Shown here: positions 25,734 through 34,964 of the stretch, in pieces
Position numbering within the stretch: position 1 is the stretch's first letter
Layout: each line of letters begins with the position of its first letter
DNA from: Arthrobacter sp. ISL-5
GTDB taxonomy: Bacteria > Actinomycetota > Actinomycetes > Actinomycetales > Micrococcaceae
DNA length: 64,000 nt
Reading direction: 5' to 3'
Assembly (NCBI RefSeq): GCF_018613835.1
Contig: NZ_JAGGPM010000028.1
Coordinates: 62,001-126,000 of the forward strand
Notes under the pieces: generated by a model
Database searches by the model: none
The model's input: only the letters and a program-made list of their open reading frames with translations
Told to the model about the DNA's origin: nothing
Translations under genes and position numbers: made by a program

Positions 25734-27055
25734 ATGAACCCTGCATCCGGCGGGAACACTCCTGCCACGGCAACACTGCAAGCCGATGTGGCCGTCATCG
25801 GCGGCGGCGTGGTGGGCCACGGGATTGCCTGGGAGGCAAGGCGCTCGGGACGCTCCGTGGTCCTCATCGATGAATCGCCCGGGACGGGTGCCAGCTGGGC
25901 GGCCGCCGGGATGCTGGCACCGGTCAGCGAACTGCACTACCAGGAAGAGGAACTCCTGGAGCTGATGCTCGAGTCCTCGGCCCTGTGGCCGGCCTTCGCC
26001 GGCGCGCTCGCCGACGGCGGACGGGACACCGGGTATCTTCCGACGCCGACCCTTGCGGTCGGTGCGGACCCCGCCGACCGCCGCGCCCTGATGGACCTCC
26101 GCGAAGTCCAGCGGGCGAGCGGGCTCGTCGTCGAACCCCTGACCATCCGGGAAGCACGCTCCCGGGAGCCGCTGCTGAGTCCGGGCATCTCCTGCGCCCT
26201 GGACATCCCCGCCGACCACCAGGTGGATCCGCGGCGGCTCTTGGAAAGCCTCGCCGCTGCCCTGGCCGAGCACACACCCGGGTCCCGGACGGCCGTCACC
26301 GGTGCGCGGCAGGGGTACGGGGTGAGGGAACATGCCGCTGGCCTGCTGTGGGACGGCGCGGGTGTCTGCGGAGTCCGGCTCACCGGCGGCGGGACTGTCC
26401 GGGCCGCCGAGACGGTGGTGGCCAACGGCCTTGGTGCGGGATCGCTGGAGGGGCTGCCGGAGGGGCTCAGGCTTCCGCTGCGGCCGGTCTACGGCGACAT
26501 TCTCAGGCTCAGGGTTCCGGAGCACCTCCGTCCGCTGCTGACGGCCACGGTCCGGGGCATGGTCCGCGGTGCGCCCGTGTACCTGGTTCCGCGCCGGGAC
26601 GGCACAGTGGTGATCGGTGCCACCCAGCGGGAAGATGACCTGTCCGGTCCCAGCGCCGGCGGGGTTTATCAGCTGCTGAGGGATGCGCAGTCGCTGGTGC
26701 CTGCAGTGGCGGAGCTTGAGCTCCTTGAGTCCACGGCCAGGGCGCGGCCGGGAACGCCGGACAACGCGCCCCTGCTGGGCCGTGTCCCAACCGGCTGTGT
26801 CCCAACCGGCTGTGTCCCGTCCGGCAGCGGCAGCGGCTCCGGGACAGCGGTGGCGGGGCTCATCATCGCCACCGGGTTTTTCCGCCACGGCGTGCTCCTG
26901 ACCCCGGCAGCCGCAGTAATCTGCCGCGAGCTGATGGACGGCGTCGAGGACGGGCGCTGGGATGCCTTCCGGCCAGGGAGGTTTTCGCCGGAACTATCAG
27001 CATCGTGCTCTCCCACAGCCGGCACAGTCACATTTGACCAGAACAAGGAATCAGC

Positions 27056-27059
<4 letters not shown>
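25734..27059 (+). CDS. thiO: Glycine oxidase for thiazole synthesis
   Basis: ThiO is an FAD enzyme that oxidises glycine to iminoacetate (dehydroglycine), the nitrogen donor for the thiazole ring. The 441-residue protein begins with a dinucleotide-binding fold: VAVIGGGVVGHGIAWEAR and an acidic strand end VVLIDE. Later it contains VYGDILRLRVP, YLVPRRDGTVVIGATQR and the C-terminal GLIIATGFFRHGVLLTPA FAD-domain signature. It is longer than usual in part because of a Val-Pro-Thr-Gly-Cys/Gly-Ser repeat at about residues 350-370. Its stop overlaps the thiS start (ATGA). A TPP riboswitch precedes it. Confidence 0.93.
26783..26827 (+). repeat. 15-bp tandem repeat within thiO
   Basis: TGTCCCAACCGGCTG occurs twice exactly at 26783-26797 and 26798-26812, and a third degenerate copy TGTCCCGTCCGGCAG follows at 26813-26827. 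In frame they encode VPTGC-like units and run into a GSGSGSG stretch. The repeats lie in the surface loop between LLGRVP and the FAD-domain motif. Confidence 0.85.
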
Positions 27060-28113
<1,054 letters not shown>

Positions 28114-28184
28114 GCCCGGGACACACCCCCGCGGAGACCATGGCGGCGCGGCAGGCTCACAGGATCCCCTCTTAGGAGTCAGCC

Positions 28185-28850
28185 GTGGCCACCAGGGACG
28201 CTGTCCTCACCCGCCCCCAGATCGATGACGCGCTCGCCGGCCTGCCCGACTGGCGCTACCGGCTCGGCGGCCTGGTCACCGCCTACAAGGCGCCGACGGC
28301 GGCCGCCGCGCTTGAGCTGATTGCCGCCGTCGGGCGCATTGCCGAAGAGAGCGACCACCATCCCGACCTCGACTGGCGCTACAACCGCGTGTTCATCCGG
28401 TTCAGTTCCCACGACGCCGGCAGTGAGGTCACGCCGAGGGACGTCAACGCGGCGGCCGCGGTCAGTGAGGCAGCCGCCGGGGCGGGTGCCCAGGCGGAGC
28501 CGGGCCTGTACCGGACCGTGGAGATCGGGATCGACACCGCGGACGTGGCGGGGATCTCGGAGGTCTGGCGGGTCGCCCTTGGCTACCGGAAGGGGCGGCA
28601 CGGGGGCCTGGCGGACCCGTACGGCCGCGGGCCGGGGCTGTGGTTCCAGGAGACCGACACTCCGAGCGAGAACCGCCTGCACGTGGACATCTACCGGTCC
28701 AAGGCCGAATCGGCGCCGGCCCTCGAGAAGACAGCGGCCACCGGCGCGTTAATGAACAGTGACCACGCACCCGGCTGGGTGGTGGTCACTGACACGCAGG
28801 GGAACCGGCTTTGCCTGTGCACCGAGGAAGGCACCGGACCGGATCTCTAG
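28185..28850 (+). CDS. Pterin-4a-carbinolamine dehydratase fused to a VOC (glyoxalase-like) domain
   Basis: A 221-residue two-domain protein. Residues 1 to about 95 match pterin-4a-carbinolamine dehydratase, with the active-site EESDHHPDLDWRYNRVFIRF and the later SHDAGSEVTPRDV. PCD recycles pterin cofactor after aromatic amino-acid hydroxylases. Residues ~108-220 form a beta-alpha-beta-beta-beta unit like the glyoxalase/dioxygenase fold (YRTVEIGIDTADVAGISEVW, ENRLHVDIYR, GWVVVTDTQGNRLCLC). No aromatic amino-acid hydroxylase gene is in the window. The fused domain may bind a small ligand or metal. In actinobacteria this fusion exists, but its biochemical job is not established to my knowledge. 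Confidence 0.82.
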   Translation: MATRDAVLTRPQIDDALAGLPDWRYRLGGLVTAYKAPTAAAALELIAAVGRIAEESDHHPDLDWRYNRVFIRFSSHDAGSEVTPRDVNAAAAVSEAAAGAGAQAEPGLYRTVEIGIDTADVAGISEVWRVALGYRKGRHGGLADPYGRGPGLWFQETDTPSENRLHVDIYRSKAESAPALEKTAATGALMNSDHAPGWVVVTDTQGNRLCLCTEEGTGPDL

Positions 28851-28892
28851 GACCGGTTCTCGAGGAGTGCCGGACCTCGGGGGCACCGGCAG

Positions 28893-29195
28893 CTAGATCT
28901 TGAGGGCAGCCGTTAGCCGCTGGGTGTCATGCCTTGCGCGGACCCTGCCCAGGTATACGGCCACGGCCGCAGCCGCAGCGGTGCCAGCCACCATTGGAAC
29001 GATCCATGGAATCCACGTGAGTCCCGGCTGGTAGCCGAGCCCCGCTGCCATGCAGACAATCCAGGCGAGCATGCCCACCACGGCGGCCACGCCCGCCGGG
29101 AGGAGAATGCCGTACTTGGCGTGCCGTTTGTCATTGGCCCAGACGATGAAGCCTGCGGCAACGGCCACCAGGAGCACGATAACGAGGGACAGCAC
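28893..29195 (-). CDS. Small three-helix membrane protein, unknown function
   Basis: A 100-residue hydrophobic protein from a GTG at 29193-29195 with an AGGAAG ribosome binding site. Three membrane segments are visible: LSLVIVLLVAVAAGFIVWAN, ILLPAGVAAVVGMLAWIVCM and WIPWIVPMVAGTAAAAAVAV. Basic residues flank the first loop (DKRHAKYG), and the C-terminus is cytosolic and basic. Longer upstream readings overlap the DUF3107 gene and are unlikely. It is 8 bp downstream of DUF3107 on the same strand, so the two are probably cotranscribed. I do not recognise the family. Confidence 0.7.
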   Translation of the reverse strand: MLSLVIVLLVAVAAGFIVWANDKRHAKYGILLPAGVAAVVGMLAWIVCMAAGLGYQPGLTWIPWIVPMVAGTAAAAAVAVYLGRVRARHDTQRLTAALKI

Positions 29196-29203
29196 GGTGC
29201 TTC

Positions 29204-29428
29204 CTACAGTGCGCCGAAGCCGACCCGGCGGACTTCCTCGGCGCCGATTTCGACGTAGCCCAGGACGTTCGCGGGGATGATGATCTGACGGCCCTTTTCG
29301 TCGCTCAGCCGCAGCTCCGTGCCTTTGGCGAGGGATTCCGATACGACCTTGGCCACGGAGTCTGCATCCTGGGCCGATTCCAGCACAATTTCGCGGCCGA
29401 TATTCTGAATGCCGATCTTTACTTCCAC
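29204..29428 (-). CDS. DUF3107 family protein
   Basis: A 74-residue soluble protein, MEVKIGIQNIGREIVLESAQ at the start and VLGYVEIGAEEVRRVGFG at the end. This matches DUF3107, a conserved small actinobacterial family, sometimes called an ATP-binding protein in older annotations without evidence. It is encoded between a small membrane protein and a TetR regulator, all on the same strand, and is preceded by a good ribosome binding site (GGGAGG about 8 nt before the ATG). The function is unknown. Confidence 0.88.
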   Translation of the reverse strand: MEVKIGIQNIGREIVLESAQDADSVAKVVSESLAKGTELRLSDEKGRQIIIPANVLGYVEIGAEEVRRVGFGAL

Positions 29429-29485
29429 AGCAAGGCCTCCCAGCCAATCAAAGTTGAAATTTCAAAGGTGTTCTCCCTTTGTAGT

Positions 29486-30172
29486 CTAGGACTCTTTGGG
29501 GAAGCGAGAGATTCCGCGCCAAGCTAAACGGTAGATAAGGTCACTGGCGACATCCAGATCAAGATTGCCGTCCGTCTCGAGCCAGTAGCGTGCGCTGACC
29601 TGCGCCATGCCGGCGAGGCCCCGGCCGAGCAGCTGCGCCTCCAGGAGCGGCAGCTTGGTGTCTTCGGCGATGACCCGCGCGATGGCGTCGGCGAAGGCCT
29701 TGTTGAAGGTCTCCAGGCGCGCGCTGACGTCCGGATCGTTGACGAGGTCGGACTCGAACACGAGGCGGTGCGCCTGGTCGTCACTGTCGATGAACCGGTA
29801 GTAGGCGCGCATGACGGCCTGGACGCGCTCCTTGTTGTCGGTGGTGGAATTGAGCGCCCCCATCATGAGATCGGTCAGGGTCCCGAGATGGCTGTCCAGG
29901 AGCGCCAGGTAGAGCTCGCGCTTGGAGGGGAAGTGCTGGTACAGCACCGGTTTGCTCACATGTGCCGTTTCGGCGATCTCGTCCATGGCGGCACCGTGGT
30001 AGCCATTGGCGACGAATACCTCCTGGGCGGCAGCCAGCAGCTGGGCCCTGCGCTCATCCCGCGGCAGCCTGGCGGATCGCTGCCCGGCGGCGCGGGGGGT
30101 GCCGGCAGGGGATTGCGCGGCCTGAGTTCGATCAACGTGTGCATGATGAACCACGGTTGGCCTTCTTTCCAT
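29486..30172 (-). CDS. TetR/AcrR-family transcriptional regulator
   Basis: A 228-residue repressor-type protein. After a ~45-residue basic and Ala/Pro-rich N-terminal tail comes the helix-turn-helix: RRAQLLAAAQEVFVANGYHG, AAMDEIAETAHVSKPVLYQHF, then PSKRELYLALLDSH. The ligand-binding half is helical and ends WLETDGNLDLDVASDLIYRL. TetR dimers bind palindromes and are released by a small molecule. The ATG at 30170-30172 is chosen; the DNA-binding domain would also be complete from a later start. It is divergent from the MoeB-like gene by about 65 bp, so it may regulate that gene or itself; I see no strong operator. Confidence 0.88.
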   Translation of the reverse strand: MERRPTVVHHAHVDRTQAAQSPAGTPRAAGQRSARLPRDERRAQLLAAAQEVFVANGYHGAAMDEIAETAHVSKPVLYQHFPSKRELYLALLDSHLGTLTDLMMGALNSTTDNKERVQAVMRAYYRFIDSDDQAHRLVFESDLVNDPDVSARLETFNKAFADAIARVIAEDTKLPLLEAQLLGRGLAGMAQVSARYWLETDGNLDLDVASDLIYRLAWRGISRFPKES

Positions 30173-30238
30173 TGCTGTTAACTTCACTTTACCCGGGGGT
30201 AATATGACCGCGCGGTATCTTCAGGCATACATTGAAGT

Positions 30239-31438
30239 ATGGCTTCTACGTCCACCGCAAATGCAGCTCTCACCTCACTGGACCCCCTGGTTGATCCGGC
30301 GCCCGGACTCTCGCCCGAGGAGGTGGAGCGGTACTCCCGGCACCTCATCATTCCGGAGATCGGCGCGCTCGGCCAAAGGCGGCTGAAGAACGCGCGCGTC
30401 CTGGTGATCGGCGCCGGCGGACTCGGCTCTCCCGCCCTGCTCTATCTGGCCGCGGCCGGCGTCGGAACCATCGGCATCATTGACGACGACTCCGTTGACC
30501 TGAGCAACCTGCAACGCCAGATCATCCATGGCGTCCAGGACGTCGGACGCCCCAAGATCGAATCGGCGCGCGATGCGATTGCCGCGCTCAACCCCCTCGT
30601 CGACGTTCGGCTCCACAACGCCAGGCTGGACGCCTCCAACGCCCTGGAGCTTTTTGCCGGCTACGACCTCATCCTTGACGGGGCGGACAACTTCGCCACC
30701 CGCTACCTGGTCAACGACGCCGCGGCCATCCTCGGCAAGCCCTACGTCTGGGGGTCGATCTTCCGCTTTGACGGCCAGGTCAGCGTGTTCTGGGAACAGC
30801 ACGGCCCCACCTACCGCGACCTGTACCCGGAGGCGCCACCGGCGGGTTCCGTGCCGTCGTGCGGCGAGGGCGGCGTTTTCGGGATGCTCTGCGCGGCTGT
30901 CGGATCCCTGATGGTGACGGAGGCCGTCAAGCTGATCACCGGCGTCGGGCGTTCCCTGCTCGGCCGTGTGGCGCTGTATGACGCCCTGGGCGGCAGCTGG
31001 CGCGAGATCAGGGTGGCCAAGGACCCGGCGGCCCCGCGGATCACGGAGTTGACGGATTATGAGGCGTTCTGCGGAATCACGCCTGCGGAAGCCACGGACA
31101 AGGAACACACCGTCACCGCAACCCAGCTGGCAACAATGCTCGCCTCGCGCGATGCCGGGCTGAAGGACTTCGAGCTCGTGGACGTCCGCGAGACGGGGGA
31201 GTACGACATCGTCCGGATTGACGGCTCCGTCCTGATTCCGCAGGGCCGGATCCTCGCGGGCGAGGCCTGGGGGGAGCTGCCGCAGGACAAGGACATCGTC
31301 TTCCACTGCAAGGCCGGGACGCGGTCCGCCGCCGTGCTCGCCGCCGCACAAAAGGCCGGCTACCAGCGGGTGAGCCATCTCGACGGCGGCATCCTCGCCT
31401 GGGTCAGGGACGTGGAGCCGCAGAAGCCCGTCTACTGA
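30239..31438 (+). CDS. ThiF/MoeB-type adenylyltransferase with C-terminal rhodanese domain (MoeZ-like)
   Basis: A 399-residue protein that adenylates the C-terminal Gly of ubiquitin-like sulfur carriers and then transfers sulfur from its rhodanese domain. The E1-like domain shows RVLVIGAGGLGSPALLYLAA, the acid DDDSVDLSNLQRQIIHG with the ATP-contacting Asn and Arg residues, and later DGADNFATRYLVND. Residues ~275-395 form a rhodanese domain with active-loop CKAGTRSA (catalytic Cys) and HLDGGILAWVRDV. It likely serves molybdopterin, cysteine or thiazole sulfur carriers. ThiS in the thi cluster about 3 kb upstream has no dedicated thiF in the window, so this is a candidate partner. Confidence 0.9.
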   Translation: MASTSTANAALTSLDPLVDPAPGLSPEEVERYSRHLIIPEIGALGQRRLKNARVLVIGAGGLGSPALLYLAAAGVGTIGIIDDDSVDLSNLQRQIIHGVQDVGRPKIESARDAIAALNPLVDVRLHNARLDASNALELFAGYDLILDGADNFATRYLVNDAAAILGKPYVWGSIFRFDGQVSVFWEQHGPTYRDLYPEAPPAGSVPSCGEGGVFGMLCAAVGSLMVTEAVKLITGVGRSLLGRVALYDALGGSWREIRVAKDPAAPRITELTDYEAFCGITPAEATDKEHTVTATQLATMLASRDAGLKDFELVDVRETGEYDIVRIDGSVLIPQGRILAGEAWGELPQDKDIVFHCKAGTRSAAVLAAAQKAGYQRVSHLDGGILAWVRDVEPQKPVY

Positions 31439-31472
31439 CTGTGGCGCAGGGTTTTCGGTCGGGAACGTCATA

Positions 31473-31580
31473 TCACGCCGCGATGACCGGGATTCGGTCC
31501 CCGAATCCCCGATGGTAGACGCGTGAACCGTCCACCATGGGCAGGAAGCCGTCGTTAATGTGCAGGTCCAGAGGGCTCAT
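31473..31580 (-). pseudogene. Short ORF, possible N-terminal remnant of a multicopper oxidase
   Basis: A 35-codon reading frame starting at an ATG (31578-31580) only two bases after the stop of the Tat-exported protein gene. The peptide (MSPLDLHINDGFLPMVDGSR and then VYHRGFGDRIPVIAA) looks like a real protein start rather than random GC-rich translation. From memory it resembles the N-terminus of a class of actinobacterial multicopper oxidases, which open with a short beta-strand and NDGF.PMVDG. No continuation is visible in any frame downstream, where the moeB-like gene ends. I cannot prove the identity. No strong Shine-Dalgarno is present. Confidence 0.4.
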
Positions 31581-31582
31581 GG

Positions 31583-32260
31583 CTACGCCCGGCTTGCGCT
31601 CAGCGGCGGCAGGGCCAGGCGCAGGGTCCCGTCCAGCTCCGGCTCCGAATACTCCACCTCCATGTCAAGGGAATCGTGGGGCGCCAGGTAGCTGATCCAG
31701 AGGTGCTCCGTTGCGCCGCCCGCTATGGCGCCGGGGCCCCTGTTGAAGTCCTGGGGCGTGACTGTGGTGCCGGACGGCACCAGCTTCAGGCGAAGCTGCC
31801 CCGGGGCGAACAGGGCAGGCCCGGGCCGGGTGTTTCTCAGGGCCACTTCGAGGAGGACGATGTCGCCCCACGTGAGGTTGGCAGGCTGCGGCCAGCCGTC
31901 CTGGGGGAGGACATCCGCGTCATGGCCGTGGGAATCGGTTGAAGCACGCTGGATAGTGGCGGCCTGGCCTGCAGCGGTCACGTGTCCGGCGCCGGACGTC
32001 CCGAGGAGCCGGGTGGCTGCAGCCGCCACGGACCGGAACGCCGGGCGGCCTTGTGCATCCAGCCGGGCGAGGCGGCCGGCCCGGACCACGGACAGGGAGC
32101 CGAACGCGGTAGCAACCGGTCCGGCGCCGTTCGATGTGCTTCGCGAGACCACGCCGTAGGTGCCTCCGGCCGCGAGCAGCAAGGCCCCGCCGCCCGCGAT
32201 GAGGCCGAATTGCCGGCGGCTCAGGACAGGGACGGTTACTGCAGGCCGAGTCAGCTTCAT
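31583..32260 (-). CDS. Tat-exported protein of unknown function
   Basis: A 225-residue protein with a twin-arginine-type signal: LSRRQFGLIAGGGALLLAAG near the N-terminus, so it should fold in the cytoplasm and be exported by Tat (tatB is at 12359). The mature part includes a beta-rich domain with QPANLTWGDIVLLEVALRNT, LRLKLVPSGTTVTPQDFNRG and EHLWISYLAPHDSLDMEVEY, reminiscent of DUF4352-like immunoglobulin-fold domains. No catalytic motif is seen. The gene is directly followed by a short ORF that may be a lost multicopper oxidase; if so, the pair was once a copper or redox unit. An alternative is a stand-alone envelope protein. Confidence 0.65.
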   Translation of the reverse strand: MKLTRPAVTVPVLSRRQFGLIAGGGALLLAAGGTYGVVSRSTSNGAGPVATAFGSLSVVRAGRLARLDAQGRPAFRSVAAAATRLLGTSGAGHVTAAGQAATIQRASTDSHGHDADVLPQDGWPQPANLTWGDIVLLEVALRNTRPGPALFAPGQLRLKLVPSGTTVTPQDFNRGPGAIAGGATEHLWISYLAPHDSLDMEVEYSEPELDGTLRLALPPLSASRA

Positions 32261-32282
32261 GGTCGCACCCCTTAAAAGGATT

Positions 32283-32308
32283 CACGGACAGGTTCAATGC
32301 TGTCCGTG
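32283..32308. terminator. Inverted repeat between hemA and the Tat-protein gene
   Basis: CACGGACAG (32283-32291) and CTGTCCGTG (32300-32308) form a perfect 9-bp hairpin with an 8-nt loop, followed on the minus strand by a weak T-run (CCTTTT). It may terminate hemA transcription or be an operator 23 bp before the Tat-protein start. Confidence 0.5.
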
Positions 32309-32357
32309 CAACCTATGGAAAGGTTGGGCGTGCGGCGCTCTGATCGGGTGGAAGAAG

Positions 32358-33707
32358 TTAGGCGGAGTTCCGCCGCGCCCCGGCCTCGGGGATCGTGGCC
32401 GGAGCCAGCTGGCTGTGATCGACGGGGCACTCGGCCTTTGCCGCGGCCGTCGGCTGTTCCACCGTGATGCCGTAGAGGGTTTCCAGGGCGGCAACGTAGT
32501 CGTCCTGCTGGCCGTTCGACGCCAGCTCCCGGGCCCGGACGGTGGGGACGTGGAGGAGCTGCTTGACCATGCGCCGCAGCGCAAATTCAACCTCTTCGGC
32601 CGCTGCCGTGCAGCCGTGGCGGGCGCGCACCTTTTCCATTTCCGCGTCCAGGACGTTCATGGTGTGGCGGCGCAGGGCCACGATGGCCGAATCCACGGAC
32701 CGGGCCTCGCGTTCCTGCTCGAAGGAGGAGGCTGCGCCGGACACCAGGCTGCTGGCTTGCGCGAGGGACTCCGCCTGCTCCTGGGGAGCCGCCAGGCGCA
32801 CGGACTCCAGCGTGAGGAGTTCCACGCCGTCGAGCTCTCCCACGGCGGGGTCGAAATCGTGCGTCAGCGCCAGGTCGATGGCGATCAGGGGCTGCGGGGA
32901 GTTTGCGCGGACCTGGGCGAGCTCGGCCGCTTCCACCCTGGCGTCCGAGCCGCTGCACCCGATCATGACGTCCGCGGCTGCCACAGCGGCATCAAGAGTG
33001 TCGCCGTCGAGCGCCGTGCCGCCGCGGGTGGCAACGAACGTTGCCGCGCGTCCTGAGGAGGAGAACACCGAGATGTCGCGGCAGCCGCGCTCGCGCAGCA
33101 GGGCCATGGTGGCTCCGGCGTAGGCGCCGGTGCCGAACACCACAACCTGCTTCTGCGACCAGTCGGTTTCCTCGGAAAGGTCTATGGCGAGATCGAGGGC
33201 CACCGAGACGATGGACAGCCCCCTGGAGCCGAGCGCCGTCTGGGCGCCGACGTCCTTTGCCGTCTTGGATGCGGCCTGGAACAGGCGGACCAGGCCGGAG
33301 CTGGCGGTGCCCTCATGCTGGGCGGTGATCAGCGCGCGCCGCACCTGTCCCGCGATTTCGCGTTCGCCGACCACGGCGGAGTCGAGGCCCGAGCTGACGG
33401 CGAAAAGGTGCTGGCTGACTTCGGGGCCCGTGTGCGTGCTGAATGACCGGGACACGAGCTGTTCACTGAGCCCGCTCGTCTCGCTGATCTGGCCGACCAA
33501 GGCGGCGCGGGCGGCTTCGACGTCGTCCGCGTGCGGCGCCTCGCCGTAGATTTCGTAGCGGTTGCAGGTGGCAAGGACAATCGCACCCGTCACTGCCGGC
33601 GATCCGGCGAGGGCGGATGTTGCGATGCCTGATGAACCGTTGCTTAGCTGAGCGACGGTTTCGAGGTCGATGTCGGCGTGAGTCGCCACCAATGAAAAAA
33701 GAACCAC
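32358..33707 (-). CDS. hemA: Glutamyl-tRNA reductase
   Basis: HemA reduces glutamyl-tRNA to glutamate-1-semialdehyde with NADPH, the committed step of the C5 route to 5-aminolevulinate. From the GTG at 33705-33707 the protein is 449 residues ([19 protein letters not shown]). The catalytic Cys lies in [13 protein letters not shown] at about residue 48, followed by the substrate-binding region [20 protein letters not shown] and the NADP fold ([20 protein letters not shown]). The long helical C-terminal dimerisation domain is present. The GTG start is preferred over a longer N-terminus, which would add a Ser/Arg-rich leader. It is divergent from hemE, with about 160 bp of shared intergenic DNA. 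Confidence 0.94.
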   Translation of the reverse strand: MVLFSLVATHADIDLETVAQLSNGSSGIATSALAGSPAVTGAIVLATCNRYEIYGEAPHADDVEAARAALVGQISETSGLSEQLVSRSFSTHTGPEVSQHLFAVSSGLDSAVVGEREIAGQVRRALITAQHEGTASSGLVRLFQAASKTAKDVGAQTALGSRGLSIVSVALDLAIDLSEETDWSQKQVVVFGTGAYAGATMALLRERGCRDISVFSSSGRAATFVATRGGTALDGDTLDAAVAAADVMIGCSGSDARVEAAELAQVRANSPQPLIAIDLALTHDFDPAVGELDGVELLTLESVRLAAPQEQAESLAQASSLVSGAASSFEQEREARSVDSAIVALRRHTMNVLDAEMEKVRARHGCTAAAEEVEFALRRMVKQLLHVPTVRARELASNGQQDDYVAALETLYGITVEQPTAAAKAECPVDHSQLAPATIPEAGARRNSA

Positions 33708-33865
33708 AGCAGGACAATCATAGCTTTTTCGCAGCGGCGTAGAACAACCCCCCGCCGGGTTCGCGGGCCTCCGGCGCCGTGATTCCTGCCACGCGGGGTC
33801 TGTCCGGTCCCGGGATGACAGGCTGTCGTTATCTTTTGGGGCCGATTTTCGGCACAATCAAAGGC

Positions 33866-34960
33866 ATGACTTCTAGCGCTGCAACTTCAGCCGGCACCGT
33901 TCTTGATGCAGGCCATCCGCTCATGGACGGGCGCACCGCCGACTCGCCGCTCATCACGGCTTACCGCGGCGGCAAGCCGAGCCGCCGTCCGGTCTGGTTC
34001 ATGCGGCAGGCCGGCCGGTCCCTGCCTGAATACCTGAAGGTCCGCGAAGGCGTGGCCATGCTGGACTCCTGCCTCCGCCCCGAGCTGGCCTCCGAGATCA
34101 CGCTGCAGCCTGTGCGCCGGCACGATGTTGATGCGGCGATTTTCTTTTCCGACATTGTCATTCCGCTCAAGCTGGCCGGCGTCGGTGTCGACATCGTGCC
34201 GGGCATCGGCCCCGTCTTGGACAAGCCCGTCCGGACCGCCGCCGATGTCGCAGCCCTGCCCAAACTCACGTGGGAGGCGCTGGAGCCGATCCGCGAGGCC
34301 GTCCGCCTGACAGTGGCGCAGCTGGGCAAGACGCCGCTCATCGGTTTTGCCGGCGCGCCCTTCACGCTGGCCGCCTACATGGTGGAGGGCAAGCCGTCCC
34401 GCGACCACCTTGGCCCCCGCACCATGATGCACGCCGATCCGGAAACCTGGACGGCGCTGGCCAACTGGGCCGCTGATGCGTCCGGGATGTTCCTTCGGGC
34501 CCAGCTGGAGGCGGGCGCCTCTGCCGGGCAGCTCTTCGATTCCTGGGCGGGCTCCCTTGGCCTGGCGGACTACCGGCGATTTGTAGCGCCGGCATCCGCC
34601 CGTGCTCTGGACCATGTCCGGCACCTCGGCGCGCCGCTGATCCATTTCGGCACCGGAACCTCCGAACTCCTCGTTGCCATGCGCGACGTCGGCGTGGACG
34701 TAGTGGGTGTGGATTACCGTCTCCCGCTCGACGAAGCGAACCGCCGGCTCGGCGGCACCGTGCCGCTGCAGGGCAACATCGATCCGGCGCTCCTCTCGGC
34801 CCCGTGGGACGTGCTCGAGGCGCACGTCCGGGAGGTCATTGCGTCCGGCGCGGCGGCGCCCGGCCACGTCCTCAACCTCGGCCACGGCGTGCCGCCGGAA
34901 ACCGACCCGGACGTTCTGACGCGCGTCGTCGAACTTATCCACTCCATTTCTCCGGAGTAG
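33866..34960 (+). CDS. hemE: Uroporphyrinogen decarboxylase
   Basis: HemE removes four carboxyl groups from uroporphyrinogen III, giving coproporphyrinogen III, the branch point of the coproporphyrin-dependent heme route. The 364-residue TIM-barrel has RPVWFMRQAGRSLPEYLKVR at the start, the classical signature with active-site Arg residues, then IFFSDIVIPLKLAGVGVDIV (catalytic Asp), and GFAGAPFTLAAYMVEG. HFGTGTSELL and LNLGHGVPPETDP are also diagnostic. The ATG at 33866 gives the family-like MTSSAATSAG start. It is the first gene of a long, same-direction heme operon. Confidence 0.95.
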   Translation: MTSSAATSAGTVLDAGHPLMDGRTADSPLITAYRGGKPSRRPVWFMRQAGRSLPEYLKVREGVAMLDSCLRPELASEITLQPVRRHDVDAAIFFSDIVIPLKLAGVGVDIVPGIGPVLDKPVRTAADVAALPKLTWEALEPIREAVRLTVAQLGKTPLIGFAGAPFTLAAYMVEGKPSRDHLGPRTMMHADPETWTALANWAADASGMFLRAQLEAGASAGQLFDSWAGSLGLADYRRFVAPASARALDHVRHLGAPLIHFGTGTSELLVAMRDVGVDVVGVDYRLPLDEANRRLGGTVPLQGNIDPALLSAPWDVLEAHVREVIASGAAAPGHVLNLGHGVPPETDPDVLTRVVELIHSISPE

Positions 34961-34964
34961 GGCG

